A stretch of 64,000 nucleotides of DNA from Conexibacter stalactiti (GCF_035967765.1 NZ_JAYWIT010000014.1); one strand, 5' to 3'; shown: positions 55,656-64,000, counted from the stretch's first letter. Notes: a model not told the origin generated them from the letters alone. Made by a program: numbers and translations.

Positions 55656-56779
55656 GCATCGAGCTGCGCTCCTGGATCAACTTCCAGCCCTACCTGCACG
55701 GCCTCTCGACGCGCGGCATCGCGCGCCAGGCCGAGTACTTCAGCGGCGACCAGCTGGTCGTCTCCGCCGACCCCGACCACATCGCCACCGAGGCGCGCGA
55801 GTACGAGGCGAGCGGCTACGACTCCTCGATCGTGCCGCAGAGCGCCTCGTGGCCCGACGCCTGGTCGACCGTCACGTGGGCGCTGGCGCACACGCAGCGG
55901 CTGAAGGTGATCGCCGCGCACCGGCCCGGCGTGACGCAGCCGGCCGCCGCCGCACGCACCTTCGCGACCGTCGACCGGCTCTCGAAGGGGCGTGCCGGCG
56001 TGCACGTGATCATGGGCCACTTCGACCGCCAGGCCGACGGCGACCAGCTCGACCAGGGCGCCGTCTACGCGCGCGCCGAGGAGTACCTGGAGATCTTCGA
56101 CCGCACCCTGCGCGAGCCGGAGCCGTTCGACTTCAGCGGCGACTTCTACACGGTCCGCGGCGCCTGGTCGGGCGTGCGGCCGCTGCAGCAGCCGCGGCCG
56201 GTGCTGTCGCTGCCGGTCGGCTCCGAGCAGTCGATCGGGCTCGCCGCCCGCCACGCCGACGTCTTCGCGCTGCGCGGCCAGTCGCTGGCGGAGGCGCAGG
56301 AGCTGATCGGCCGCGTGAGCGTCGAGGCGCAGCGGATCGGCCGCGAGCGCGAGCTGCGCGCGTGGGCAAACTTCAACGTGATCGTCGACACGACCGACGA
56401 CGACGCCTGGCGGCGCGCGCGGCAGATCGAGGCGGGCGTGATCGAGCTGGCCGACCACCGCCGCCGCACCAAGCCCAGACACACGCCCGACTTCAACGAA
56501 GGCCGCCCGGTGCGTCACTCCGACGGCCCGGAGGTGCTCGACCGCGCGCTCTGGACCGGCCTCTCGCGGCTGACCTCGACCGAGCTGACGTTCGTCGGCT
56601 CGCCGACGACGGTCGCCGACGCGATCCTCGACTACCACGACCTCGGGATCGAGATCTTCACGCTCGGCAGCCACGTCACCAACCCGGTCGAGGAGGAGGC
56701 GCGGCGCGAGCTGCTGCGGCTGCTGCACGAGGCGGCCGAGGCGCGCGACCGCGTCGGCGCGTTCGCGGGGAGCCGCTGA
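55652..56779 (+). CDS. LLM-class FMNH2-dependent monooxygenase (SsuD-like)
   Basis: A 375-residue TIM-barrel flavoprotein. It opens MSIELRSWINFQPYLHGLST and carries AYEYEASGYDSSIVPQSASW-like SsuD features (tail of the first helix and the Trp-Pro-Asp loop), then RPGVTQPAAAARTFATVDRL, GRAGVHVIMGHFD and GSEQSIGLAARHADVFALRG, the FMN phosphate-binding segment. Such enzymes use reduced flavin from a separate reductase to break C-S bonds of alkanesulfonates or related compounds, giving sulfite. No flavin reductase gene is seen in the window. It is coupled to the importer ATPase gene, so the imported compound is its likely substrate. Confidence 0.88.
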   Translation: MSIELRSWINFQPYLHGLSTRGIARQAEYFSGDQLVVSADPDHIATEAREYEASGYDSSIVPQSASWPDAWSTVTWALAHTQRLKVIAAHRPGVTQPAAAARTFATVDRLSKGRAGVHVIMGHFDRQADGDQLDQGAVYARAEEYLEIFDRTLREPEPFDFSGDFYTVRGAWSGVRPLQQPRPVLSLPVGSEQSIGLAARHADVFALRGQSLAEAQELIGRVSVEAQRIGRERELRAWANFNVIVDTTDDDAWRRARQIEAGVIELADHRRRTKPRHTPDFNEGRPVRHSDGPEVLDRALWTGLSRLTSTELTFVGSPTTVADAILDYHDLGIEIFTLGSHVTNPVEEEARRELLRLLHEAAEARDRVGAFAGSR

Positions 56780-56780
56780 G

Positions 56781-58109
56781 ATGCCCGCGCGCACGCTGCA
56801 CCTCAACGCCTTCATCTGGCCCGGCGGCTATCACGAGTCGGCCTGGAAGGTCGTCCCTGAGCCGCCCGAGTCGGTCTTCGACCTGCGCTGGTACGCGGAG
56901 ATCGCCGGAATCGCCGAGCGCGGCCGGCTCGACTCGCTCTTCCTCGCCGACAACATCGCGCTCGCCGAGCACCGGCTGGAGTACATGCCGCAGACGCAGT
57001 TCGACCCGATCGACCTGCTCGCGGCGCTGGCCGGGCTGACCGAGCGGATCGGCCTGATCGCGACCGGCTCGACGACCTACAGCGCGCCATGGGACCTCGC
57101 GCGCCGCTTCGCGACGCTCGACTTCGTCAGCGGCGGCCGCGCCGCCTGGAACATCGTCACGACCGGCTCGCCGCTGACGGCCGCCAACTTCGGCCTCGAC
57201 GCGCATCCCTCGCACGCCGACCGCTACGCCCGCGCGCAGGAGTTCGTCGACGTCGTGCAGCGCGTCTGGGACGCGTGGGACGACGACGCGCTCGTCGGCG
57301 ACAAGGCGTCGGGGCTGTGGGCGCGGCGCGACAGAGTGCGCGCGCCGCGCTTCGAAGGTGAGCACTTCCGCGTCGGCGGCGCGCTCGCGCTGCCGCGCTC
57401 GCCGCAGGGGCGGCCGGTGCTCGTGCAGGCCGGCTCCTCGCCGGCCGGGATCGCGCTCGCGGCCAGATACGCCGAGCTGGTCTTCAGCAGCCAGCCGACG
57501 CTGGAGGAGGCAGTCGGCTTCCGTCGCGAGCTGCGCGCGCAGGCCGCCGCGGCCGGCCGCTCGCCCGACGCCGTCCACGTGCTGCCGTCGCTCGTCTACA
57601 CGCTCGCGCCGACCGAGGCCGAGGCGCGGGCGCGTCAGCAGGAGCTGGAGGAGCTGGCCAGCCCCGAGTTCCGCTGGCGCAACCTGCTGTGGGTGATCGG
57701 GCTCGACCCCGACGACTTCGACGGCGACCAGCCGCTGCCCGAGTCGCTGCTCGCCGGCCCCGCGCCGACGAGCCAGGGCGAGCGCGTCTTCGCCGCCGCG
57801 CGCGAACAGCGCGTGCCGCTGCGCGAGCTGGCGCGACGGCTGGCGGGGACGCCGACGCAGGCGACCTTCGCCGGCACGCCCGAGCAGCTCGCCGCGCACA
57901 TCGAGGAGTGGTGGCGGGCCGGCGCGGTCGACGGCTTCACGCTGATGCCGACGACGCTGCCGCACGGGCTGCGGCTGTTCGTCGACGAGGTCGTGCCGCT
58001 GCTGCGGCGCAGAGGGATCTTCCGCAGTGAGTACGCCGGCACGACGCTGCGCGACCACTTCGGCCTGGAGCGGCCGGCGGCGCGCCGCGCGGAGACGGCC
58101 GATGTCTGA
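56781..58109 (+). CDS. LLM-class monooxygenase of the NtaA/SnaA/DszA family, copy 1
   Basis: A 442-residue member of the nitrilotriacetate/dibenzothiophene-sulfone monooxygenase group. It has RTLHLNAFIWPGGYHESAWK, the flavin-site TGSTTYSAPWDLARRFATLD, GGRAAWNIVTTGSPLTAANF, ADRYARAQEFVDVVQRVWDAW and the C-terminal TFAGTPEQLAAHIEEWWRAG then DGFTLMPTTLPHGL. The family oxidises substrates with FMNH2 and O2; DszA and DmoA cleave C-S bonds. It is the first of three tandem paralogues of almost equal length and shares with them the EFRWRNLL block. Its end overlaps the next start by 8 nt. Confidence 0.9.
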   Translation: MPARTLHLNAFIWPGGYHESAWKVVPEPPESVFDLRWYAEIAGIAERGRLDSLFLADNIALAEHRLEYMPQTQFDPIDLLAALAGLTERIGLIATGSTTYSAPWDLARRFATLDFVSGGRAAWNIVTTGSPLTAANFGLDAHPSHADRYARAQEFVDVVQRVWDAWDDDALVGDKASGLWARRDRVRAPRFEGEHFRVGGALALPRSPQGRPVLVQAGSSPAGIALAARYAELVFSSQPTLEEAVGFRRELRAQAAAAGRSPDAVHVLPSLVYTLAPTEAEARARQQELEELASPEFRWRNLLWVIGLDPDDFDGDQPLPESLLAGPAPTSQGERVFAAAREQRVPLRELARRLAGTPTQATFAGTPEQLAAHIEEWWRAGAVDGFTLMPTTLPHGLRLFVDEVVPLLRRRGIFRSEYAGTTLRDHFGLERPAARRAETADV

Positions 58110-59439
58110 GCGGCAGCTGCACTTCAACGTGCTTGTGATGGACGCCGGCTACCACGAGTCGGCGTGGCGGGTCGTGCCCGAGCCGCCCGACTCCGTCCTG
58201 CACCTGGAGCATTACCTGGAGGTCGCGCGCGTCGCCGAGCGCGGCCTGCTCGACTCGCTCTTCTTCGCCGACGTGCCGGGGATCGCCGAGTTCCGCGTCG
58301 AGCACATGCCGCAGCCGCACTTCGACCCGATCGACCTGCTGTCGGCGGTCGCGGCGCGGACCGAGCGGATCGGCCTGATCGCGACCGGCTCGACGACCTT
58401 CGGCGCGCCGTGGGACCTCGCGCGCCGCTTCGCGACGCTCGACTTCCTCAGCGACGGCCGCGCCGGCTGGAACGTCGTCACGACCGCGCTGCCGGTCGCG
58501 GCGCGCAACTTCGGCCTCGAACGGTTGCCCGATCCCAGCGAGCGCTACGCCCGCGCGCAGGAGTTCGTCGAGGTCGTCCAGCGCGTCTGGGACGGGTGGG
58601 AGGACGGCGCCTTCGTCGGCTCGCGCGAGCAGGGCGTCTGGGCGGACCGCGGCCGCCTGCACGCGCCGCGCTTCCGCGGCGAGCGGTTCGAGGTCGCGGG
58701 GATCCTGCCGTTCCCGCGCTCGCCCCAGGGCCATCCGCTGCTGGCGCAGGCCGGCGCCTCGGCCGGGGGGATCGCGCTCGCCGGCAGATACGCGGAGGTC
58801 GTCTTCGCCGCCAAGCCGACGCTGGAGGAGGGGGCCGCCTATCGCGCCGAGCTGCGCGCCGCGGCGGCCGCGGCCGGGCGCGACCCCGACCACCTGCACG
58901 TGCTGCCCGGCGTCGCCTTCGTGCTCGGCTCGACCGAGGCGGAGGCGCGCGAGCGGCGCGCGGCCTTGGAGAGCATCGTCAGCTCCGAGTTCCGCTGGCG
59001 CAACCTGCTCAACATGAGCGGCTTCGACCCCGACCTGCTCGACCCCGACGAGCCGCTGCCCGACGAGCTGCTCGCGAGCAGGCCGCCGACCTCGGTCGCC
59101 GCGCGCGTCTTCGAGCAGGCGCGCGCCCGACGCGTGCCGTTCCGCGAGCTGGCCGAGTCGTTCGCCGTGCTGCCCGGCCAACTGGAGTTCACCGGCACGC
59201 CTGAGCAGCTCGCCGAGACGATCGCGCGGTGGTTCGAGGCCGGCGCCGCCGACGGCTTCACGCTGCTGCCGACGACGCTGCCGCACCAGCTCGGCGAGTT
59301 CGCCGACCACGTCGTGCCGCTGCTGCAGGCGCGCGGGATCTACCGCCGCGAGTACGAGGGCCGCACGCTGCGCGACCACTACGGCCTGCCGCGCCCGGCC
59401 AACGCCAACGTCGCGCCCGTGGGGGTCGGCGATGCCTGA
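58102..59439 (+). CDS. LLM-class monooxygenase of the NtaA/SnaA/DszA family, copy 2
   Basis: 445 residues, MSERQLHFNVLVMDAGYHES, with the same segment order as its two neighbours (TGSTTFGAPWDLARRFATLD, GRAGWNVVTTALPVAARNF, FAVLPGQLEFTGTPEQLAET, LLPTTLPHQLGEFADHVVPL). It is closest in pattern to copy 3 in the FADVPGIAEF/FLADSPGVAEF region. Where copy 1 has WPGG near the N-terminus this has VMDAG, so the substrate pockets probably differ. Together the three copies may cover different chain lengths or successive oxidations of one compound. The start overlaps the upstream stop by 8 nt, and its end overlaps copy 3 similarly. Confidence 0.9.
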   Translation: MSERQLHFNVLVMDAGYHESAWRVVPEPPDSVLHLEHYLEVARVAERGLLDSLFFADVPGIAEFRVEHMPQPHFDPIDLLSAVAARTERIGLIATGSTTFGAPWDLARRFATLDFLSDGRAGWNVVTTALPVAARNFGLERLPDPSERYARAQEFVEVVQRVWDGWEDGAFVGSREQGVWADRGRLHAPRFRGERFEVAGILPFPRSPQGHPLLAQAGASAGGIALAGRYAEVVFAAKPTLEEGAAYRAELRAAAAAAGRDPDHLHVLPGVAFVLGSTEAEARERRAALESIVSSEFRWRNLLNMSGFDPDLLDPDEPLPDELLASRPPTSVAARVFEQARARRVPFRELAESFAVLPGQLEFTGTPEQLAETIARWFEAGAADGFTLLPTTLPHQLGEFADHVVPLLQARGIYRREYEGRTLRDHYGLPRPANANVAPVGVGDA

Positions 59440-60769
59440 GCGCCACGTCCACCTCAACACGTTCGCGCACGGCTCCGGCTACCACGAGGCCGCCTGGCGG
59501 GTGCAGGAGCGTGACCCCGCAGAGGTGCTGCGGCTCGCCTCCTACGAGGAGATCGCGCGGATCGCCGAACGCGGCCTGCTCGACTCGCTCTTCCTCGCCG
59601 ACAGCCCTGGCGTCGCCGAGTTCCGCACCGAGTTCCTGCCGCAGTCGGCGTTCGACCCGCTGCAGGTGATGGCGGCGCTGGCGGCCGTGACCGAGCACGT
59701 CGGGCTGATCGCGACCGCCTCGACGACCTACTCGAAGCCGTACGACCTCGCGCGCCGCTTCGCCTCGCTCGACTTCCTCAGCGAGGGTCGCGCCGGCTGG
59801 AACGTCGTCACGACGCGGATCCCCGGCGTGGCGGAGAACTTCGGCGGCGAGCCGCACCCGCCGCACGCCGACCGCTACGCGCGCGCCCACGAGTACGTCG
59901 AGGTCGTGCAGAAGCTGTGGGACGGCTGGGACGACGACGCGCTCGTCGGCGACAAGGCGGCCGGGCTGTGGGCGCGGCGCGCCTCGCTGCACCCGCCGGC
60001 CCATCGCGGCGAGCGCTTCGACGTCGCCAGCGTGCTCGGCTTCCCGCGCTCGCCGCAGGGCCATCCGGTGCTCGTGCAGGCCGGCGCCTCCGACGCCGGG
60101 ATCGACCTCGCCGCGCGCTTCGCCGAGCTGGTCTTCATCGGCCAGCCGACGATCGCGGAGGCGGTCGCCTTCCGCGCGCGTGTCCAGCGCCGCGCGGCCG
60201 ACTTCGGCCGCCCGTCCGACGCGATCCGGATCCTGCCGGCGCTGCCGTTCACGCTCGGCTCGACCGACGCCGAGGCGAAGGCGCTGCGGGCGGAGCTGGA
60301 GGCCGCCTCCAGCTCCGAGTTCCGCTGGCGCAACCTCGCCGCGATGACGGAGATCGAGCCGCACGAGATCGACCCCGACGCGCCGCTGCCGGCGGCGCTG
60401 CTCGACGCCGGGCCGCGCACCTCGATCGGCGCGACCGTCTACGCGCTCGCGCGCGGACGCGAGCAGACCTTCCGCCAGCTCGCCGAGCAGTTCGCCGTGC
60501 GGCCCGGCGCGCTCGACTTCACCGGCACGCCGGAGGAGCTGGCGACGCTGATCGAGCAGTGGTGGCGGGCCGGCGCGGCCGACGGCTTCACGTTGATGCC
60601 GATGGTGCTGCCGCGCGACCTCGCGCTGTTCGCCGACCACGTCGTGCCGCTGCTGCAGCGGCGCGGGATCGCGCGGCACGAGTACACGGGCCGCACGCTG
60701 CGCGACCACTACGGGCTGGCGCGGCCGCGGCCGGCGCGGGCGGCGAGCCGACCGGTCGCGGCGGCGTGA
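59432..60769 (+). CDS. LLM-class monooxygenase of the NtaA/SnaA/DszA family, copy 3
   Basis: 445 residues, MPERHVHLNTFAHGSGYHEA. Segments match the family: FLADSPGVAEFRTEFLPQSA, TASTTYSKPYDLARRFASLD, GRAGWNVVTTRIPGVAENFG, ADRYARAHEYVEVVQKLW, EFRWRNLAAMTEIEP and LDFTGTPEELATLIEQWWRA. The divergence from copies 1 and 2 (KPYDLARR for APWDLARR; AENFGGEPHP) again lies around the flavin/substrate site. It is followed after 4 nt by an ABC exporter pair, which could remove the oxidised product or a toxic intermediate. Confidence 0.9.
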   Translation: MPERHVHLNTFAHGSGYHEAAWRVQERDPAEVLRLASYEEIARIAERGLLDSLFLADSPGVAEFRTEFLPQSAFDPLQVMAALAAVTEHVGLIATASTTYSKPYDLARRFASLDFLSEGRAGWNVVTTRIPGVAENFGGEPHPPHADRYARAHEYVEVVQKLWDGWDDDALVGDKAAGLWARRASLHPPAHRGERFDVASVLGFPRSPQGHPVLVQAGASDAGIDLAARFAELVFIGQPTIAEAVAFRARVQRRAADFGRPSDAIRILPALPFTLGSTDAEAKALRAELEAASSSEFRWRNLAAMTEIEPHEIDPDAPLPAALLDAGPRTSIGATVYALARGREQTFRQLAEQFAVRPGALDFTGTPEELATLIEQWWRAGAADGFTLMPMVLPRDLALFADHVVPLLQRRGIARHEYTGRTLRDHYGLARPRPARAASRPVAAA

Positions 60770-60773
60770 GGCG

Positions 60774-62522
60774 GTGAGCGAGCGGGGCGGGGGAGGTGCC
60801 TGGCGCCTCCTGTGGGAGTGGTCGCGGCCGCAGCGGCGCGAGGTCGGCTGGGCGTTCGCGATGGGGATCACGTGGTCGCTGGCGGCGGTCGCGGTGCCGC
60901 TGGTCGCGCGCGCCGGCGTCGACGCGGCGGTCGCCGGCAACGACGGCGGCGCGCTGCTGGCGGTCAGCGGCGCGCTGCTGCTGCTGGCGCTGCTGAAGGC
61001 CGGCGCGCTGCGGATCCGCCGGTATCTCACGTTCACGTCGTCGGCGTGGGTCGCCGGTCGGCTGCGGAGCGAGATGTTCGGGCGGCTGCACGCGCTCGAC
61101 GCCGGCTTCCACGAGCGCACCTCGAAGGGGCGGCTGCTCGGCTCGCTGTCGGACGACACGCAGAACGTCGAGCAGTTCGGCATCTCGATCCAGGTGCTGA
61201 TGAACAACTTCGTCTGGGCGGCGCTGATCCTGATCGCGCTCGTCGCGCTCGATCCGGGGCTGGCGCTGCTGGCGGTGCTGCCGCTGCCGTTGGTGCTGGT
61301 CGCCGCGCGCCGCTTCACGCTGGCCCTGGTGGAGCCGACCGAGCGCGTGCGCGAGCGGACGCTGGCGCTCGGCGCGACCGTCGCCGACACGGTCGACGGG
61401 ATCGCGGTCGTGAAGGGGCTGGGGATCGAGCGACGGCAGGTCGAGCGGTTCGAGCGCCGCAGCGCGCGGCTGCACGCCGACGCGCGCGCCGCCGCCGACG
61501 TGCGCGCCTGGTACACGCCGCTGATCGAGTCGCTGCCGTCGCTGAGCCTCGCGCTGGTGCTGCTCGCCGGCGGGCTGAAGGTGCGCGCCGGCACGCTCTC
61601 GCTCGGCGACTTCACAGCGTTCAACGCGTACGTCGTGATGGCGCTGTGGCCGCTGCGCTTCACCGGCGTGATCGTCGGCCAGGCGTCACGCGCGCGGCTC
61701 GCGGTCGAGCGGATCGACGAGCTGCTGCGCGCGCAGCCGACGGTCGCGGCGCCGGTATCCACCACCACGCCACCCGCTGGCCCGCCCGCGCTGTCGTTGA
61801 CCGCCGTCCGCTTCGGCTATGACCCGGCCGCGCTGGTACTCGACGGGCTCACGCTCGACGTGCCGGCCGGTCAGCTGGTCGCGCTCGCCGGCGCGACCGG
61901 CAGCGGCAAGACGACGATCGCGAAGCTGCTGACGCGCACCTACGACGTGCAGGCCGGCAGCGTCGCGATCGGCGGCACGGACGTGCGCGCGTGGGAGCCG
62001 GCGGCGCTGCGCGACGCCGTCTGCACCGTGCTCGACGACACCTTCCTCTTCTCGCGCTCGATCCGCGACAACCTGCTGCTGGCGCGGCCCTGCGCCGGCG
62101 AGCACGAGCTGGAGCGAGCCGCGCGGCTGGCCGGCCTGCACGACGTGCTGGCGCTGCTGGAGGAGGGCTGGCACGCGCCGGCCGGCGAGCGCGGCGCACG
62201 CCTCTCCGGCGGCCAGCGCCAGCGCGTCTCGGTCGCGCGGGCGCTGCTCGCCGACGCGCCGCTGCTGGTGCTCGACGACGTCACCAGCGCGCTCGACGCG
62301 CGCAGCGAGCGGCGCTTCGTCGCGGCGCTGGAGGAGATCCGCCAGCAGCGCACGGTGCTGCTCGTGAGCGACCGCGAGGCGGTGCTGGAGCGGGTCGACC
62401 GCGTCGTGCTGCTGGCCGGCGGCCGCGTCGCTGCCGACGGCACGCACGCGCGGCTGCGCGCGACGTCGCCGGCCTATCGCGCGTTCTTGACGCACGATCC
62501 GCTCGCGAAGGCGGCGTCGTGA
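60774..62522 (+). CDS. ABC exporter half-transporter with a degenerate ATPase site
   Basis: 582 residues from a GTG at 60774: about 320 residues of transmembrane domain (six helices; WSLAAVAVPLVARAGVDAAV, FHERTSKGRLLGSLSDDTQN) and an ATPase domain with Walker A ALAGATGSGKTTIAKLL, TFLFSRSIRDNLLLARP, signature LSGGQRQRVSVARALL and Walker B LLVLDDVTSAL near 496-503. The catalytic Glu after the Walker B Asp is Asp here (L-D-D instead of L-D-E), as in the non-consensus half of heterodimeric exporters such as TM287/288. Its partner is the next gene, coupled by 4 nt. The transported compound is unknown. Confidence 0.9.
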   Translation: MSERGGGGAWRLLWEWSRPQRREVGWAFAMGITWSLAAVAVPLVARAGVDAAVAGNDGGALLAVSGALLLLALLKAGALRIRRYLTFTSSAWVAGRLRSEMFGRLHALDAGFHERTSKGRLLGSLSDDTQNVEQFGISIQVLMNNFVWAALILIALVALDPGLALLAVLPLPLVLVAARRFTLALVEPTERVRERTLALGATVADTVDGIAVVKGLGIERRQVERFERRSARLHADARAAADVRAWYTPLIESLPSLSLALVLLAGGLKVRAGTLSLGDFTAFNAYVVMALWPLRFTGVIVGQASRARLAVERIDELLRAQPTVAAPVSTTTPPAGPPALSLTAVRFGYDPAALVLDGLTLDVPAGQLVALAGATGSGKTTIAKLLTRTYDVQAGSVAIGGTDVRAWEPAALRDAVCTVLDDTFLFSRSIRDNLLLARPCAGEHELERAARLAGLHDVLALLEEGWHAPAGERGARLSGGQRQRVSVARALLADAPLLVLDDVTSALDARSERRFVAALEEIRQQRTVLLVSDREAVLERVDRVVLLAGGRVAADGTHARLRATSPAYRAFLTHDPLAKAAS

Positions 62523-64000
62523 GCTGGCGCGCACGTCCGCACGCGGAGGCCGGCGCGAGTCGACGCGCTCGCCGCCGCCCCTGGACGCCGCTGGAGCGGC
62601 GCTGGGTGATGGCGCTGCTCGTGGGCGAAGGCCGCCGCTGCGCCGCGCTCGGACTGCTGATCGTCGCGACGACCGCCTGCGTGCTGAGCGGGCCGGCGCT
62701 GATCGGCGCCGGCGTGGACGCCGCCGTCGACCCCGGCGGGCGCACGGCGCTGTTCGTCTGCGCCGGCGCCTTCCTCGCGATCTCGATCGCCGGCTGGCTG
62801 CTGACCGTCGTCGAACTGCGCCTCTTCGGCCGCCTCACCGAGCTGTTCCTCGCCCGCCTGCGCGAGCGGGCCTTCGCCCACCTGACGGGGCTCAGCGGCG
62901 CATGGTTCGACGCGACGCCGTCGGGCACGCCGATCACGCGCCTGACCGCCGACGTCGAGGCGATCGCGATCTTCTTCCGCACCGGCCTGATCCCGCTCGT
63001 CACGAACGTCTTCGTGCTGCTGGCGACGCTCGTCTTCATGGCGGCGCTGTCGCTGCCGCTGTTCCTCGTCGTCTTCGTCACGGTGACGCCGGTCGCGGTC
63101 GGTCTCTTCGTCGGCTTCCTGCGCCGCTCGCGGCGCGACTACGACCTCGCGCGCGTGCGCATCAGCGAGTCGATGGGCGTGCTGAGCGAGGGCGTCGCCG
63201 GGATCGCGGTCGTGCGCGCCTTCGGCGCCGAGCAGCGCGAGCGCGACCACTTCGACGCCGTCAACGGCGCGCAGGTGCAGGCGCTCGTCGACGCCAACCG
63301 CACCGGCGCGCAGTTCGCCGCCAGCGTCGACCTCGTCGGCGTGCTCGCGCTCGTGCCGGTGCTCGTCGGCGGCGCCTGGCTCTATGACGGCGGCTACGTC
63401 TCGATCGGCGTCGTCGTCGCCTTCGTCGTCTACGTCAGCTCGATCTTCGACCCGGTCCAGCAGATCAGCCAGTTCCTCGGTCAGGCGACCGCGGCCCGCT
63501 CCGCGTTCGCCAACGTCGTCGGGTTGCTGGAGGTGCGCGACGCGCTCGCCGAGCCGGAGGCCGGCGCGGCCGCGGAGGCGCCGGCGGGCGGCGACGTCGA
63601 GCTGCGCTCGGTCCGCTTCGGCTACGGCGGCCGGCCGGTCCTCGACCGCTTCGACCTGCGCGTGCCGGCGGGCCAGCGGGTGGCGCTGGTGGGCCCGAGC
63701 GGTGCCGGCAAGACGACCGTCGCGAAGCTGATCGCGCGGCTCGCCGATCCCGAGCAGGGGCGCGTCACGCTCGGCGGCGTCGACCTGCGCGAGCTGACGA
63801 CGGAGCGGCTGCGTGCGCGGGTCGTGCTGGTCTCCCAGCATGCCCACGTCTTCGAGGGCGACGTCGCCGCCAACGTGCGGCTGGGGCGGCCGCAGGCGAG
63901 CGACGAGGAGGTCGCCGCCACGCTCGCGACGCTCGTCGGCGAGCCGGCGGCGCGGGCGCTGCTGCGCGCGCCGGCCGCGCCCGCCGCGCCAGCCGCCGCC
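62519..64000 (+). CDS. ABC exporter half-transporter, partner subunit, cut by the window edge
   Basis: 494 codons are visible from a GTG at 62519 overlapping the previous stop. The transmembrane domain starts after an Arg-rich N-terminus (SRRARRRPWTPLERRWVMAL) and has GLSGAWFDATPSGTPITRLT, typical of MsbA/MDR-type half-transporters. The ATPase domain begins near 360 with ELRSVRFGYGGRPVLDRFDL and Walker A LVGPSGAGKTTVAKLIARLA, then VLVSQHAHVFEGDVAANVRL (Q-loop). The signature, Walker B and H-loop lie beyond the edge. It should supply the catalytic ATP site that the upstream subunit lacks. Confidence 0.88.
   Translation, partial: MSWRARPHAEAGASRRARRRPWTPLERRWVMALLVGEGRRCAALGLLIVATTACVLSGPALIGAGVDAAVDPGGRTALFVCAGAFLAISIAGWLLTVVELRLFGRLTELFLARLRERAFAHLTGLSGAWFDATPSGTPITRLTADVEAIAIFFRTGLIPLVTNVFVLLATLVFMAALSLPLFLVVFVTVTPVAVGLFVGFLRRSRRDYDLARVRISESMGVLSEGVAGIAVVRAFGAEQRERDHFDAVNGAQVQALVDANRTGAQFAASVDLVGVLALVPVLVGGAWLYDGGYVSIGVVVAFVVYVSSIFDPVQQISQFLGQATAARSAFANVVGLLEVRDALAEPEAGAAAEAPAGGDVELRSVRFGYGGRPVLDRFDLRVPAGQRVALVGPSGAGKTTVAKLIARLADPEQGRVTLGGVDLRELTTERLRARVVLVSQHAHVFEGDVAANVRLGRPQASDEEVAATLATLVGEPAARALLRAPAAPAAPAAA

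Noticed and set aside
59258..61768. An 836-codon minus-strand frame across the third LLM monooxygenase and the exporter gene
   Set aside because: Ser/Arg-rich translation with no recognisable domain, fully covered by two well-supported plus-strand genes.
1..64000. tRNA, rRNA, prophage and insertion sequences
   Set aside because: No cloverleaf-like segments, rRNA-like blocks, integrase, transposase or terminal inverted repeats were recognised by reading; a tRNAscan or ISfinder search could still find something missed.

Overview
The window is very GC-rich, densely packed chromosomal DNA. Gene starts are often GTG, and neighbouring genes commonly overlap by 4 nt (ATGA or GTGA). Gene content is actinobacterial: F420-type LLM oxidoreductases, LAL-type LuxR regulators, a Stf0 sulfotransferase, paired FadE-like acyl-CoA dehydrogenases, an RNHCP protein and a GAP-family membrane protein. 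The best guess is a soil actinobacterium of the Thermoleophilia (Conexibacter/Solirubrobacter-like). This rests on style and gene content, not on a marker gene. No rRNA, tRNA, CRISPR array, insertion sequence or prophage was seen.

Layout. (1) 1-2909: the first codons of an unknown gene, a MarR regulator, then a less GC-biased three-gene island with a membrane protein, a DUF2384-like antitoxin and a RES-domain toxin. (2) 2912-9069, all minus strand: an F420-type LLM oxidoreductase, a FAD/Rieske oxidoreductase, a heme peroxidase preceded by two tiny co-translated genes, and two alpha/beta hydrolases. (3) 9070-16671: a repeat-rich divergent control region, an operon with an NAD(P)-binding protein, small proteins, a sigma factor lacking region 2 and a HDxLGH-motif protein, then a large LuxR regulator, a DJ-1/PfpI protein, a glyoxalase-pyrophosphatase fusion and an ArsC-like protein. 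(4) 16708-19761: a membrane-anchored NACHT NTPase and an alpha/beta hydrolase.

(5) 19848-38992: a catabolic island. It has a branched-chain-amino-acid-type ABC importer (LivH, a LivM-LivG fusion, LivF and a binding lipoprotein), a metallo-beta-lactamase-fold hydrolase, a GntR/FCD regulator, an acyl-CoA ligase, four acyl-CoA dehydrogenase subunits forming two likely heteromeric pairs, an enoyl-CoA hydratase, four SDRs and a nitronate-monooxygenase-like flavoprotein. This set would import an organic acid, activate it with CoA and beta-oxidise it. The substrate may be branched or cyclic, such as a steroid or terpenoid side chain, but this is not shown. Near-identical AT-rich palindromes (AATCmTAyrTATGATT) sit at the promoters of its transcription units. 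At two of them the promoter appears to yield a leaderless transcript starting with a 19-21 codon ORF whose stop overlaps the start of the first real gene. A GAP membrane protein and a PIN-domain toxin with a broken antitoxin are inserted in this island.

(6) 39010-64000: an RNHCP zinc-ribbon protein and then a large sulfur-scavenging island. It contains a sulfatase, a Stf0 sulfotransferase, CysD and a CysN-CysC fusion, a TTC38-like TPR protein, a tandem DUF427 protein, a double-length SfnB/DszC-like flavoprotein, a peptide/nickel-type ABC importer with a triple-rhodanese protein inside the operon, four LLM monooxygenases (three of them tandem paralogues) and a heterodimeric ABC exporter cut by the window edge. 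Together these suggest uptake of organosulfur compounds, oxidative C-S cleavage and conversion of sulfate to APS/PAPS. Both extracytoplasmic binding-protein genes in the window use the rare codon AGA for most arginines, unlike their neighbours.
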